A DNA stretch of 64,000 bases from Bacteroidia bacterium. GTDB taxonomy: Bacteria; Bacteroidota; Bacteroidia; J057; JADKCL01. The number at the start of each line of letters is the position of its first letter. Position 1 is the stretch's first letter. The position numbers and the translations under genes are program-made. Shown here piece after piece: positions 50,641 to 60,308 of this stretch. The stretch covers positions 310,001 through 374,000 of the forward strand of contig JACJYV010000003.1 of NCBI GenBank assembly GCA_020635905.1, given 5' to 3'. The notes under the pieces were generated by a model. That model saw only the letters and a program-made list of their open reading frames with translations, was not told where the DNA came from and did no database searches.

Positions 50641-51546
50641 TTAAAATTTATCGATCAACATGGCTGCCTGCACCACAGGCAGATAGATGAATGAGTAATA
50701 CATCAGCTTTTTGGCTGATTTATTATCCTTCCTTTTGAGCAGCATGAAGGACTGCATCGTCATGCCCAGCCCGGCAGCAACCATGACCGCAATGGCCACG
50801 ATTCCAGTCATGCCCGTATTCCAGGGCAGAAAACAGACAGGTATCAGAAGGAAAGTATAAATGAGGATGATGGTCGCATTGGTGGATGAATGGCCACTGG
50901 GCGTGGGTAACATTTTGAATCCCGCCTTGGAATAATCAGCATCCAGCACCCAGGCAATGGCCCAAAAGTGAGGAAACTGCCAGATAAACTGAATCAGGAA
51001 AAGAATCCAGGCGCCTGTTTCCAGGCCGCCCGTGGCGGCCGCCCAGCCGATCAGCGGAGGCATAGCCCCGGGAATCGCCCCGATCAGCACCCCGATCGGG
51101 CTTTTGCGCTTCATGGGCGTATAGACAAAGGCATAAGAGAGGAAGGCAATCACGCCCAGCAAAGCTGCGGTCAGGTTGAAGGATACCGCCAGAATGGCCA
51201 CTCCTCCTGCCCCGATCAACAGGGCATAAATGACCGATTCCAGGGGTTGAACGTCACCCACAGGCAGGGGCCGCTTATTGGTGCGGGACATTAGACTGTC
51301 CTGCTCAATTTCAAAAACCTGATTCAGAATATTGGAAGCGCCCGTCACCATGAATCCCCCCAAGCCCAGCAATAACAGGGTCACCCAGTCCCAGGAAACA
51401 ATTCCTGGCGCCATCTGGAACCCAAAAACGGCCGAGATCACCACCAGAAATGAAAGTCTGAACTTCAGCAATTTGAAGTAGGCACGGACTTTCAGCCCCA
51501 GAAAGGCAGTCAGGCTTAAGTTGTATGTACTCTTACGAGTTTCCAT
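50641..51546 (-). CDS. ctaB: Heme O synthase (protoheme IX farnesyltransferase)
   Basis: A 301-residue UbiA-superfamily membrane protein. The prenyl-diphosphate/Mg2+ motif is NQVFEIEQD, followed by SRTNKRPLP, typical of heme O synthases; a second acidic region lies at DADYSKAGFKMLP. It adds a farnesyl group to heme b to make heme O for the oxidase. Its start overlaps the heme A synthase stop by 14 nt. Confidence 0.92.
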   Translation of the reverse strand: METRKSTYNLSLTAFLGLKVRAYFKLLKFRLSFLVVISAVFGFQMAPGIVSWDWVTLLLLGLGGFMVTGASNILNQVFEIEQDSLMSRTNKRPLPVGDVQPLESVIYALLIGAGGVAILAVSFNLTAALLGVIAFLSYAFVYTPMKRKSPIGVLIGAIPGAMPPLIGWAAATGGLETGAWILFLIQFIWQFPHFWAIAWVLDADYSKAGFKMLPTPSGHSSTNATIILIYTFLLIPVCFLPWNTGMTGIVAIAVMVAAGLGMTMQSFMLLKRKDNKSAKKLMYYSFIYLPVVQAAMLIDKF

Positions 51547-52567
51547 TCAAGCTGTATTCATTTTTCAGTTTGCGGTCTGCGACCACAATTGCATTGCCTT
51601 CCAGGCGAAACACCCACATCAGCATGGAGCTTTCCAGGGCAAAAATAGCCGAGGCAAAGAGCAGATGTACGGGTTGCATCCAGGCAGGAATACTGAACTG
51701 AGACAAAATTATTCCAAACAAAATCTCCGCGGCCACCAGTCCAATCAGCACAAAGGCTGACCTGCGCAGACGGGCATCGTCCTTCACATGGGTAAGAATG
51801 CCGCGAATCCAGACCACCAAAGCGGCAGCCAGGGAAAAGTAAAATACCTTATGCCAGGAAAACCAGGGTCCCAGCAGGGAAATCCAGGTGTCGCGCTGGC
51901 CGTAATTCAGGCTTTCTGCCACCTGGTCCACATTTTCCCGCACCTGAGTGCCGAGCAGAATCTGGATCAGGGTCAGTAATAATACCACCACCGCCATGCC
52001 CTTCACCCAGGCAGGAACCTGACCAAAAGAACGGCTTTCAGCCTGCATTCCCAGATGGAAGATTACCGCGGCAATCAGCATCATTACAATCACCAGTGCA
52101 ATCAGCATGTGGATGGTAATCATCCAGCCTGCCAGATTCGTATCCACCACTTTGGCCCCAATCCAGCCCTGAAACCCCGTCAACAACAAAGCCCCCACTG
52201 AAAGCAGGGTGATTTTGCGGTTTTTACGGAAATAGCTAAGTGAAAACAAAGCAGTGGCGAAAACTGTAAATCCAATGATTACCCCAATGAGGCGATTGAC
52301 ATACTCGGTCCAGGTTTTCACGGCATTGAAGGTGGTCGAACCATACCCGTGATCCTGATAAATTTCCTGATAATTGGCGGGAAGATCGGCTTCAGACGTG
52401 GGGGGAACCCATTGTCCAAAGCATTTGGGCCAGTCGGGGCAACCCATTCCGGCACCTGTACTGCGCACCACCCCTCCTACCAGAATGAGGAAAAGTACAG
52501 CACCGATCGAGATCATCCCCGCTTTCCCGAACCACTTTTCGAACCGTGCTGTACCTTGCTCCTTCAT
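51533..52567 (-). CDS. ctaA: Heme A synthase (COX15/CtaA family)
   Basis: Protein of 344 residues with eight transmembrane helices. COX15-type signature residues are visible: GVVRSTGAGMGCPDWPKCFG near the N-terminus, EYVNRLIG, and histidines in WMITIHMLIAL, WHKVFYFSL and WMQPVHLLFA that bind the hemes. It oxidises heme O to heme A. The preceding heme O synthase makes its substrate. Confidence 0.92.
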   Translation of the reverse strand: MKEQGTARFEKWFGKAGMISIGAVLFLILVGGVVRSTGAGMGCPDWPKCFGQWVPPTSEADLPANYQEIYQDHGYGSTTFNAVKTWTEYVNRLIGVIIGFTVFATALFSLSYFRKNRKITLLSVGALLLTGFQGWIGAKVVDTNLAGWMITIHMLIALVIVMMLIAAVIFHLGMQAESRSFGQVPAWVKGMAVVVLLLTLIQILLGTQVRENVDQVAESLNYGQRDTWISLLGPWFSWHKVFYFSLAAALVVWIRGILTHVKDDARLRRSAFVLIGLVAAEILFGIILSQFSIPAWMQPVHLLFASAIFALESSMLMWVFRLEGNAIVVADRKLKNEYSLNGNS

Positions 52568-52578
52568 TTCAGAAAATC

Positions 52579-54483
52579 TTATTCCTGAATCTCTATATTA
52601 ATAGGGGCTTCAGTTTTGCGTTTATCTGGAATTGCTTCCGGCATGGGTACGCCCTCAAACCACTCAGGATCATCATCAGGCACGTTCATGGGGAGATAAT
52701 CCCGCTTGATACCGGGCTTGCTGTAATCGTAAGGCCAGCGGTAAACGGTGGGAATATCACCTTCCCAGTTACCATGACCAGGATGGATGGGGGTTGTCCA
52801 CTCCAAAGTATTGGATCCCCAGGGGTTGGCAGGAGCAGTTTTGCCCTTGCGGATGCTGGTGATCAGGTTGTAAAGGAATAATACCTGACCAACTGCTCCC
52901 ATGAAGGCTGCCGCCGTAATGAAGAGGTTGAGGTCAATAAATCCTTCGGTGAAATCAAAAGTCGTAAAGCTGTAGTAACGTCTTGGTACCCCGCCCAGAC
53001 CCTGGAAGTGCATGGGGAAAAACACCATGTACACGGAGGCAAAAGTGATCCAAAAGTGGAGCGATCCAAGTTTGGAATCCATCATCTTGCCAAACATCTT
53101 GGGGAACCAGTGGTAAACCCCGGCAAAGAAGCCAAAGGCAGATGCAGAACCCATTACCAGGTGGAAGTGAGCAACCACGAAGTAGGTATCGTGCAGCGGA
53201 ATGTCGATCGCGGCGTTACCCAGCATGATCCCGGTGATACCACCTGAGATAAAGAGAGACACCAGACCAATCGAAAAGAGCATGGCAGGTGAAAACTTGA
53301 TGTTACCCTGCCAGAGGGTAGTAATGTAGTTGAAGGCCTTTACCGCGGACGGAACCGCGATAATCAGGGTGAGCAACATGAATACCGTTCCCAGGAATGG
53401 GTTCATCCCGGTTACGAACATGTGGTGAGCCCATACGATAAAGGAAAGGATCGCAATGGCCAGCATGGACCCAATCATGGCGCGGTATCCGAAAATCGGC
53501 TTGCGGGACATGGTGGATACAATTTCTGAGGTAATCCCCAGGGCGGGCAACAGTACGATATACACCTCAGGGTGTCCGAGGAACCAGAACAAGTGCTGGA
53601 AAAGTACTGCAGAACCACCTTCGTGAGGCAGAACCTGTCCGTCAATGTAGATGTCGCTCAGATAGAAGCTGGTTCCCAGATTGCGGTCCATCAGCAGCAG
53701 CAAAGCTGCAGCGAACAGCACGGGGAAAGATAGCGTTCCAATGATGGCCGTCAGGAAGAATGCCCAAATGGAAAGGGGCAGACGGGTCATGCTCAGACCT
53801 TTGGTACGCAGGTTGAGTACCGTGGTGATGTAGTTAATTGCTCCCAGCAGTGAGGAAACAATAAACAGAGCCATACTGCTCAGCCAGAGATCCATCCCGA
53901 TACCAGAGCCCGGGTTGGCTTGCTCCAGGGCGCTCAGAGGCGGATAAACCGTCCATCCGCCACCCGCAGGTCCAGTGGGTACAAAAATAGAGATGAACAT
54001 GATCACACTGGAAGCTGCAAAGAACCAGAAGGAGAGCATATTCATGAATCCCGAAGCCATGTCCCTCGCTCCCACCTGAAGCGGAATAAGGAAGTTGGAG
54101 AAGGTACCGCTCAATCCTGCAGTCAGCAGGAAGAACACCATGATGGTGCCGTGCATGGTTACCAACGCCAGGTAAAAGTTGGGATCCATTACCCCGTCTT
54201 TGGCCCAGTCACCCAGGAATGATTCCAGGATGGGGAAAGGCGTGGTTGGGAAAGCAAGTTGAAGGCGGAACAAGAGGGACATGATAATCCCGATGATAGC
54301 CCAGGCAATCCCCGTAAACATAAACTGTTTGGCGATTACCTTGTGATCCTGACTAAAAATGTACTTGGTCAGGAAGGACTCTTCGTGATGGCCATGCTCC
54401 TCCAACCAGGCTTTGCCGTGGTAGTGGCCATCTTCGGTGGAGTGTCCACCATCTAAATGTACTGCATGCGATTTATCTGACAT
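52579..54483 (-). CDS. ctaD: Cytochrome c oxidase subunit I
   Basis: A 634-residue catalytic subunit with twelve or more helices. Expected ligands are present: the CuB and cross-linked pair in HPEVYIVLLP, HHMFVTGMNP, and HDTYFVVAHFHLVMG for the heme histidines. The N-terminal 40 residues are His-rich and soluble (HLDGGHSTEDGHYHGKAW), and a long C-terminal tail follows the last helix. Reduces O2 to water and pumps protons, aa3 or caa3 type. Confidence 0.95.
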   Translation of the reverse strand: MSDKSHAVHLDGGHSTEDGHYHGKAWLEEHGHHEESFLTKYIFSQDHKVIAKQFMFTGIAWAIIGIIMSLLFRLQLAFPTTPFPILESFLGDWAKDGVMDPNFYLALVTMHGTIMVFFLLTAGLSGTFSNFLIPLQVGARDMASGFMNMLSFWFFAASSVIMFISIFVPTGPAGGGWTVYPPLSALEQANPGSGIGMDLWLSSMALFIVSSLLGAINYITTVLNLRTKGLSMTRLPLSIWAFFLTAIIGTLSFPVLFAAALLLLMDRNLGTSFYLSDIYIDGQVLPHEGGSAVLFQHLFWFLGHPEVYIVLLPALGITSEIVSTMSRKPIFGYRAMIGSMLAIAILSFIVWAHHMFVTGMNPFLGTVFMLLTLIIAVPSAVKAFNYITTLWQGNIKFSPAMLFSIGLVSLFISGGITGIMLGNAAIDIPLHDTYFVVAHFHLVMGSASAFGFFAGVYHWFPKMFGKMMDSKLGSLHFWITFASVYMVFFPMHFQGLGGVPRRYYSFTTFDFTEGFIDLNLFITAAAFMGAVGQVLFLYNLITSIRKGKTAPANPWGSNTLEWTTPIHPGHGNWEGDIPTVYRWPYDYSKPGIKRDYLPMNVPDDDPEWFEGVPMPEAIPDKRKTEAPINIEIQE

Positions 54484-54505
54484 CGTACTAATTTTTTACA
54501 ATCCT

Positions 54506-56071
54506 TTAATTAGATTCATTCACCTGAGTTGCATCCGCAGTGTGGGAGGCAGCATTCTGATCAATTCCTTTGTAAGCAATGGAAGGATCGAACATCGGGG
54601 GCTGACTTTTCACCCACTCGAGGTATTCTTCTTCTTCCACCACTTTGATGATCTTTTTCATGGAGAAGTGGCTGCGTCCGCAGACTTCTGCACAGGCAAG
54701 TTCGAATTCAAATTCCTGATTTCCGATTTTATCCCTCCATTCCTGGGTGGTGTATTTGGGAGTCAGGGTAAAGCGGGTAGGCATGCCGGGAACGGCGTCC
54801 ATTTTCACGCGGAAGTGAGGCATGTGCACGGAGTGCAGTACGTCACGGGAGCGGATCCTCAGGATAACGGGCTTACCTTTGGGCAGGTAGAGCTCGTTGG
54901 GCATGAAATCGTCCTGGCCTTCTTTCTGATTGAAATTGACCCCAAGCAGGTTATTTCCGTCGATCAGGTGCAGGTTGATATCTCCAAACTCACCATCCAC
55001 ACCAGGGTAGCGGAGGTTCCAGGCAAATTGCTGGGCATTGAGTTCCACTTCGTAGGCATCTGCCGGGGGTTCAGCCATAATTCCCGTCCAGGCCTTGATC
55101 CCGAATACCACCAGTACGGTCAGTACGATAGCAGGAACCACGGTCCAGATCAACTCCAGTTTGTGGTTTTCAGGATAGTAACGGGCTTTGCGGTTTTCGT
55201 CGTGACGATATTTGTAGGCAAAGTAGAAAAGCAGAATATTGGTCAGCACAAAAACGATCATAACCACCGTCATGGTAATCCAGAACATGCGGTCGATTTC
55301 CATGCCGTGCTCAGAAGCCGATCCTTCAGAATAGAGGTACATGTCGCTGAAGGAGAAGCTGGACCACAGAGCAGCGATCATGCCGAATACCAGGAAGCCA
55401 ATCATCAGACGGGCATTCATTTTATTCAAATCCACACCTTTCAGCAATTCCACTCCACGCAGGCGGGCAATCTGCAGGGCGATGTTACCCAAAAGTAATA
55501 CCACCAGCAGGATCAGGAAACGAAGCCAGTTCCAGAGAGAGAATACCCCGGGATCTTCTTCCAAAGGTTTTCCAGTTGGGACACCTGTTGGACCATTAAT
55601 GAGATCTTTACCCGTTACATCAATGTAATCCAGAATGGCATCAATATCCTCATTGGTAAATGAGGGGAATGGTGTCATTTGGGTTTTATTCCAGGTCTCA
55701 TAAACGGTTTTGGCGTATTCATCCCCAGAAGAAATCACTTTAGGTGAATTTCTTACCCACTCATAAATCCAATCCCTTCCACCAGGAATTCTTTTCTCAG
55801 CCTCATAAAGCTTGGGACCCGTCATGTCCTTATCAATCTTGTGACAGGTCGCACAATTCTCCTTGAAAAGCTTGGCCCCGTCTGCCGCAAAGGCTGAGGA
55901 CGAGGTGCCAATGAGGAGAAGCAGCGAGAAGATAGCCCCCATTGTCCGGAGCATCCAGCCGCTTGTTTCGTGTTTGGTTTTAATTCCCAAATCCATACTT
56001 TGAACTATCATTTTATTCTCACTCACCATCCGATAATTAACTTCTTTCGAATCTGATACCTTCATTTTCAA
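54506..56071 (-). CDS. ctaC: Cytochrome c oxidase subunit II with N-terminal cytochrome c domain
   Basis: Protein of 521 residues. After a signal sequence (MLRTMGAIFSLLLLIG, about 40-62) comes a cytochrome c domain with CATCH (about 75) and a distal methionine near TQMTPFPSF. Two membrane helices and the CuA cupredoxin domain follow, with CAEVCGRSHFSM near residue 465. In classical caa3 oxidases the cytochrome domain is C-terminal; here it is N-terminal. Start choice is uncertain: 56071, 56065 or an internal ATG before the signal sequence. It passes electrons from the alternative complex III to subunit I. Confidence 0.92.
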   Translation of the reverse strand: MKMKVSDSKEVNYRMVSENKMIVQSMDLGIKTKHETSGWMLRTMGAIFSLLLLIGTSSSAFAADGAKLFKENCATCHKIDKDMTGPKLYEAEKRIPGGRDWIYEWVRNSPKVISSGDEYAKTVYETWNKTQMTPFPSFTNEDIDAILDYIDVTGKDLINGPTGVPTGKPLEEDPGVFSLWNWLRFLILLVVLLLGNIALQIARLRGVELLKGVDLNKMNARLMIGFLVFGMIAALWSSFSFSDMYLYSEGSASEHGMEIDRMFWITMTVVMIVFVLTNILLFYFAYKYRHDENRKARYYPENHKLELIWTVVPAIVLTVLVVFGIKAWTGIMAEPPADAYEVELNAQQFAWNLRYPGVDGEFGDINLHLIDGNNLLGVNFNQKEGQDDFMPNELYLPKGKPVILRIRSRDVLHSVHMPHFRVKMDAVPGMPTRFTLTPKYTTQEWRDKIGNQEFEFELACAEVCGRSHFSMKKIIKVVEEEEYLEWVKSQPPMFDPSIAYKGIDQNAASHTADATQVNESN

Positions 56072-56074
56072 GGA

Positions 56075-57538
56075 TTAAACCCCTGTATCGTGGTGGTAAC
56101 TTTCTTCGAGATAAGGGTGGTTTTTCACCGTCAGCGGAGCCGTGCTCAGGTTCCTGAAGTACAGGAAGAGGAAGGCACCCAACTGCAGTATAACCATCCC
56201 GGCAGCAGCGATCAGCATACCCAGGTTCCAGTGCTCACCAGCTACCCCAGGCGTAAACATGAGGAAGATGTCGATGAAGCGACCGAACAGGATTACCATT
56301 CCAATGGTCTTGAGGCTGGCGTATTGCCGTTTGGCGTTACGGGTCATCAGGGCCAGGAAGGGGAAGAAGAAGTTGATGGCAATATTCAGAGCAAACAGCC
56401 CGAAATAGTTGTCAAATCTTTCTTTATAGTAAACACCCTCTTCAGGGATGTTGGCGTACCAAATCAGCAGATACTGGGAGATGAAGATGTAAGCCCAGAA
56501 AATAGAGAAGGCAAACATGAATTTGCCCAGGTCATGCAGGTGCTCACCCGTTACGCGGGGCAGATAGCCTTGCTCTTTCAAGTAAACCACGATCAGCGCG
56601 GTAGTGGTGGCTCCCATCACAAACATTCCGGCAAAGTTGTACACCGAGAAAATGGTGGAGAACCAGTGAGCGTCAATACTCATGACTACCAGCCAGGAAA
56701 TACCGCTGAAGCTCAGGGCAAAGAAGGGCATGAAGATGGCGGAAGCCACGGTGCTTTTCTTCAACCAGCTCAATCCGCCTTCGGCATCCTCTTTGAGGGA
56801 GTTTTTGCGGATGGTCATACCGTAAAGGAAGTAAACCGCGCCCACCAGACCCAGCAATACCACAAAGATTGCAGGATTGAGGAAAGGACGCTTGCCATTC
56901 ATGATTTCATCGTCAGGGGTTTCAGAAGCCCAGAGATAAAGCTGATCACCAAATACGAAGTATCCCACGATCAACAACACAATGCCGATAGGAATCCAGA
57001 AATAGAAGGGTTCGAGAACCCGCTTGATAGCCACGTACCAACCTGCGTTGGCCAGGTGCTTCACTCCAATGAAGAAAACCCCGAAAATGGAAATCAGCAG
57101 CACATACCAGCTTCCAACCATCCAGGAAAGACCAATTTTGGCCATCATAGACGGGGGAGCAGTGTGGTGCCCTCCTCCGTGCTCTGCACTTTCGTGGTCG
57201 CCTTCGCCGTGAGCTTCTTCATGGGCTGCGCCCGTGTGCTCATGGGTTTCACCGTTGACCACGGTGCCTTCCTCATGGTGCTCGCCCTCGGCGTGCTCTT
57301 CACCAGCCTGATGGGAGTGCCCCTCTTCGGCCTGGGCGATCAGAGCGCCATTGGATCCATGGGCATCGGCCAGCGCCATCGAAGTATGCTCTTCGTGGGT
57401 ACCTTCATGTCCATGGTCATCTCCTCCGATTTTAATGCTGGAAAGAGCCAATCCAATGGCCAGGAGCAGAACTCCCAATCCCATCATTCCGAAGAGATTC
57501 TTTTTCAGCTTATCCGGTATTTCGAATATATCCTTCAT
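56075..57538 (-). CDS. actF: Alternative complex III subunit ActF, with His-rich insert
   Basis: Membrane protein of 487 residues in the place and pattern of ActF (NrfD-like, about ten helices: WMVGSWYVLLISIFGVFFIG, WIPIGIVLLIVGYFVFG, and so on). The first helix is followed by about 95 residues (35-130) extremely rich in His and Glu (GDDHGHEGTHEEH, EEHAEGEHHEEG, GEGDHESAEHGGGHH), which should face the periplasm. This may bind metals. ActF is a quinone-side or proton-pathway subunit of the complex. Gap to ActE is 40 nt. Confidence 0.87.
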   Translation of the reverse strand: MKDIFEIPDKLKKNLFGMMGLGVLLLAIGLALSSIKIGGDDHGHEGTHEEHTSMALADAHGSNGALIAQAEEGHSHQAGEEHAEGEHHEEGTVVNGETHEHTGAAHEEAHGEGDHESAEHGGGHHTAPPSMMAKIGLSWMVGSWYVLLISIFGVFFIGVKHLANAGWYVAIKRVLEPFYFWIPIGIVLLIVGYFVFGDQLYLWASETPDDEIMNGKRPFLNPAIFVVLLGLVGAVYFLYGMTIRKNSLKEDAEGGLSWLKKSTVASAIFMPFFALSFSGISWLVVMSIDAHWFSTIFSVYNFAGMFVMGATTTALIVVYLKEQGYLPRVTGEHLHDLGKFMFAFSIFWAYIFISQYLLIWYANIPEEGVYYKERFDNYFGLFALNIAINFFFPFLALMTRNAKRQYASLKTIGMVILFGRFIDIFLMFTPGVAGEHWNLGMLIAAAGMVILQLGAFLFLYFRNLSTAPLTVKNHPYLEESYHHDTGV

Positions 57539-57577
57539 CTTAATAGATCTTTGCTATTCTTTCAATCAGTCCTTTAA

Positions 57578-58267
57578 TTAACCTGGATTGCCTTCGCCGT
57601 TAACTGCGTCAGCAGCGGCATCCACCGCATCTCCTTCGTCAGCAACCGGGGCAGCAGCAGGAGCATCAGCCTTCTTCAACATGGTTTCCACGTAGCGGGC
57701 CACTTTCCAGCGGTTTTCCACTGAAATCTGGGAAGCATAAGACCACATGGCATTTTTACCATAGGTCATGTTGTAGAAAATTTCACCCTGAGGAAGCTCA
57801 GCAGCGGTTTTCTTGTTGAAAATGGTCGGGGGAGGATACTTGCCGGTGGCAGGCACGGTTCCGTCAGCCATGCCGGTTGCACCGTGGCACACAACACAGA
57901 AGCGGGTGTAAAGCACTTTGCCTTCTTCCAGCACCTCAGGCGTAGCCTCAAAGGGGTTGGTCAGTTCTTTACCAGCCTGAATTCTCTCCTCATTATTGGT
58001 GGGGCCGCCCACATACTCCAGATTCGCAAATTCAACCATTGCGTTATGGGCAACGGTTCCTTCTGGTGGAAGCTGGGCATTGGTCAGGCTGTCTTTGAAA
58101 GGAGAATATTTCCCTGCAACCTGGGTAAATGGCTCAAGGGGAATGGAATGATACATTTGAGGTGCATATTCAATCCCTACAGAACGCTTGTCCCTTCCGC
58201 AGCCGGAAACCAGGACCAGAATGGCCAGGGCTGGCAGAATGATTCTTTTGATGTGCTTATAGTTCAT
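57578..58267 (-). CDS. actE: Alternative complex III monoheme cytochrome c subunit ActE
   Basis: I start at the ATG at 58267 (MNYKHIKRIILPALAIL); the longer frame would overlap ActD. The 229-residue protein has a lipobox (VLVSGCG), the ActE-typical YAPQMYHSIPLEPF stretch, and one heme motif, CVVCHGATGMADG. A methionine ligand is expected in MTYGKNAMWSYA. The Ala/Pro-rich tail is disordered. It carries electrons from ActA to the oxidase. Confidence 0.9.
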   Translation of the reverse strand: MNYKHIKRIILPALAILVLVSGCGRDKRSVGIEYAPQMYHSIPLEPFTQVAGKYSPFKDSLTNAQLPPEGTVAHNAMVEFANLEYVGGPTNNEERIQAGKELTNPFEATPEVLEEGKVLYTRFCVVCHGATGMADGTVPATGKYPPPTIFNKKTAAELPQGEIFYNMTYGKNAMWSYASQISVENRWKVARYVETMLKKADAPAAAPVADEGDAVDAAADAVNGEGNPG

Positions 58268-58271
58268 GTCC

Positions 58272-58832
58272 TTAGACTTCAAAGAGTTCATTGTGAACTG
58301 TTTTTTCACTTATTTCAAAGGCTCCGTGTGACATCATGATGCCTTCAATTTTATCCTGATCTGCTTCTTCGATGGCAGATTTTTCAATGGCCAGAACCAT
58401 AACGTCGTCAGTAACGCGGGGATCCATGATCACAGGTTTCTTGCCGGGATACATTTTGCTCACGGCAAAGAAGGTGAACACCATGCCAAAGGCCGCAAAT
58501 AATACGGTCAACTCGAAGGAAACAGGAACCGCAGCGGGCGCCAGGTAGGAAGGCTTACCCCCAATGTCCATCGGCCAGTCGAAGTACATCATGTACAGCA
58601 TCATGGAGAGAGCAGTACAGGTGCCGGTCATACCGAAAAGGAAGGCCGCAATGGTCAGGCGTGAACGCTTGATTCCGAGAATGCGGTCGAGTCCGTGAAT
58701 GGGGAACGGAGAATATACATCATATACGGAAAAGCCTTCGCCTTGCAATGCTTTAACCGAATTGATCACCTGACCGGGCTTGTGAAACTTGCCCAGCAGA
58801 AAATTCTTGGTAGTATCTTTATATGAAGACAT
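58272..58832 (-). CDS. actD: Alternative complex III subunit ActD (DUF3341)
   Basis: A 186-residue protein with DUF3341 features: the YDVYSPFPIHGLDRILG segment, then two membrane helices (LTIAAFLFGMTGTCTALSMM and SFELTVLFAAFGMVFTFFAV) and a soluble tail. Structural subunit between the NrfD-type and cytochrome subunits. Start is 16 nt from the ActC stop. Confidence 0.92.
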   Translation of the reverse strand: MSSYKDTTKNFLLGKFHKPGQVINSVKALQGEGFSVYDVYSPFPIHGLDRILGIKRSRLTIAAFLFGMTGTCTALSMMLYMMYFDWPMDIGGKPSYLAPAAVPVSFELTVLFAAFGMVFTFFAVSKMYPGKKPVIMDPRVTDDVMVLAIEKSAIEEADQDKIEGIMMSHGAFEISEKTVHNELFEV

Positions 58833-58847
58833 CTGTGCTTGTGTTTC

Positions 58848-60278
58848 TTAGTGGGAATGACTTACTCCTGCTTCGGCACTGTGTGAATGCTGGTCGCCAT
58901 GATCATCGTGATGCCCGTGGTCAACCACCGTATCGTCTTTCACCAGGGTCTTCACTTCGAACATGTTCACTACAGGGAGGAACTTGGCGAAGAGGAAGAA
59001 GAAGGTAAAGAATACACCGAAGGTGCCGATGAAGATACCCACTTCCACGTAGGTGGGAGTGTAGAGAGCCCAGTTGGCTGGCATAAAGTCGCGGGCCAGA
59101 GAGGTCGCAATGATTACGAAACGCTCGAACCACATCCCGATGTTCACGAAAATGGAGATGATGAAGGTCAACAACATGTTTTCTCTCACTTTCTTGAACC
59201 AGAACAGCTGGGGAGTAATTACGTTACAGGAGATCATGGCCCAGTAAGACCACCAGTAAGGTCCGAACATACGGTTGATGAAGGCGTATTGCTCGTAGGT
59301 GTTACCAGAGTACCAGGCGATGAAGAATTCAGTTGCGTAGGCAATACCCACCAGAGAGCCGGTCAGGATCACGATTTTGGCCATCGCGTCCATGTGGCTG
59401 AGGGTAATGAAGTTTTCCAGTTTATAAACTTTCCGGGTTACCACCATCAGGGTTTGCACCATTCCGAATCCGGAGAAGATAGCCCCTGCCACGAAGTAGG
59501 GAGGGAAGATGGTGGTGTGCCAGCCGGGCACGATGGAGGTGGCAAAGTCGAAGGATACGATCGTGTGTACGGAAAGTACCAGAGGAGTTGCCAGACCGGC
59601 CAGGATCAGAGATACGATCTCATAACGGTGCCAGGTGCGGGTGGAACCGTTCCAACCCATGGAAAGGGCTCCGTAAATGGCTTTGGCAATCTTGTTTTTA
59701 GCCCGGTCGCGGATAGAAGCGAGGTCGGGAATCAAACCCAGGTACCAGAAAACCAGTGATACGGAGAAATAGGTCGAGATGGCGAACACGTCCCAGAGGA
59801 GAGGTGAGTTGAAATTCACCCAGAGCGATCCGCGGGTATTGGGCAGTGGAAGTACCCAGAAGGCACCTACCCAGGGGCGTCCCATGTGGATCAGGGGGAA
59901 CAGGGCCGCACAGATAACCGCGAAGATCGTCATAGCTTCTGCCGCCCGGTTGATCGAGTTCCGCCAGGTCTGGCGGAAAAGCAGAAGGATGGCGGAGATC
60001 AGGGTTCCTGCGTGACCAATACCTACCCAGAATACGAAGTTGGTAATGTCAAAGGCCCAACCAATGGTTTTGTTCAGCCCCCAGGCACCAATTCCTTCGA
60101 AGAAGGTCCAGATGATGAGGGAAACGCCCATGGTCATTACCATCGCCGACAGACCGAATGCGGCCAGCCAGGTCATATTGGGTTTTTTCTCCAGCGGCGC
60201 AAGTACCCCTTCCGTGATGTCGTGGTACCCTTTGCCTCCGGTTACTAATGGTTCGCGAATTGGAGATTCGTAACTCAT
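58848..60278 (-). CDS. actC: Alternative complex III subunit ActC (NrfD/PsrC family)
   Basis: A 476-residue membrane protein with about ten helices, matching PsrC/NrfD-type quinone-binding subunits (WAFDITNFVFWVGIGHAGTL, INRAAEAMTIFAVICAALFP, WYLGLIPDLASIRDRA). The C-terminal 25 residues are His/Asp-rich (DHGHHDDHGDQHSHS). It oxidises menaquinol at the membrane and passes electrons to the Fe-S protein ActB. Confidence 0.93.
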   Translation of the reverse strand: MSYESPIREPLVTGGKGYHDITEGVLAPLEKKPNMTWLAAFGLSAMVMTMGVSLIIWTFFEGIGAWGLNKTIGWAFDITNFVFWVGIGHAGTLISAILLLFRQTWRNSINRAAEAMTIFAVICAALFPLIHMGRPWVGAFWVLPLPNTRGSLWVNFNSPLLWDVFAISTYFSVSLVFWYLGLIPDLASIRDRAKNKIAKAIYGALSMGWNGSTRTWHRYEIVSLILAGLATPLVLSVHTIVSFDFATSIVPGWHTTIFPPYFVAGAIFSGFGMVQTLMVVTRKVYKLENFITLSHMDAMAKIVILTGSLVGIAYATEFFIAWYSGNTYEQYAFINRMFGPYWWSYWAMISCNVITPQLFWFKKVRENMLLTFIISIFVNIGMWFERFVIIATSLARDFMPANWALYTPTYVEVGIFIGTFGVFFTFFFLFAKFLPVVNMFEVKTLVKDDTVVDHGHHDDHGDQHSHSAEAGVSHSH

Positions 60279-60308
60279 ATTGCTTATTCAATTTAGCGGC
60301 TTACCGCC

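Noticed and set aside
56090..57577. Long open frame (495 codons) on the plus strand opposite ActF
   Set aside because: It is antisense to a clear ActF gene. The frame is open because of the codon bias and His/Glu repeats of the true gene, and it has no recognisable domain.
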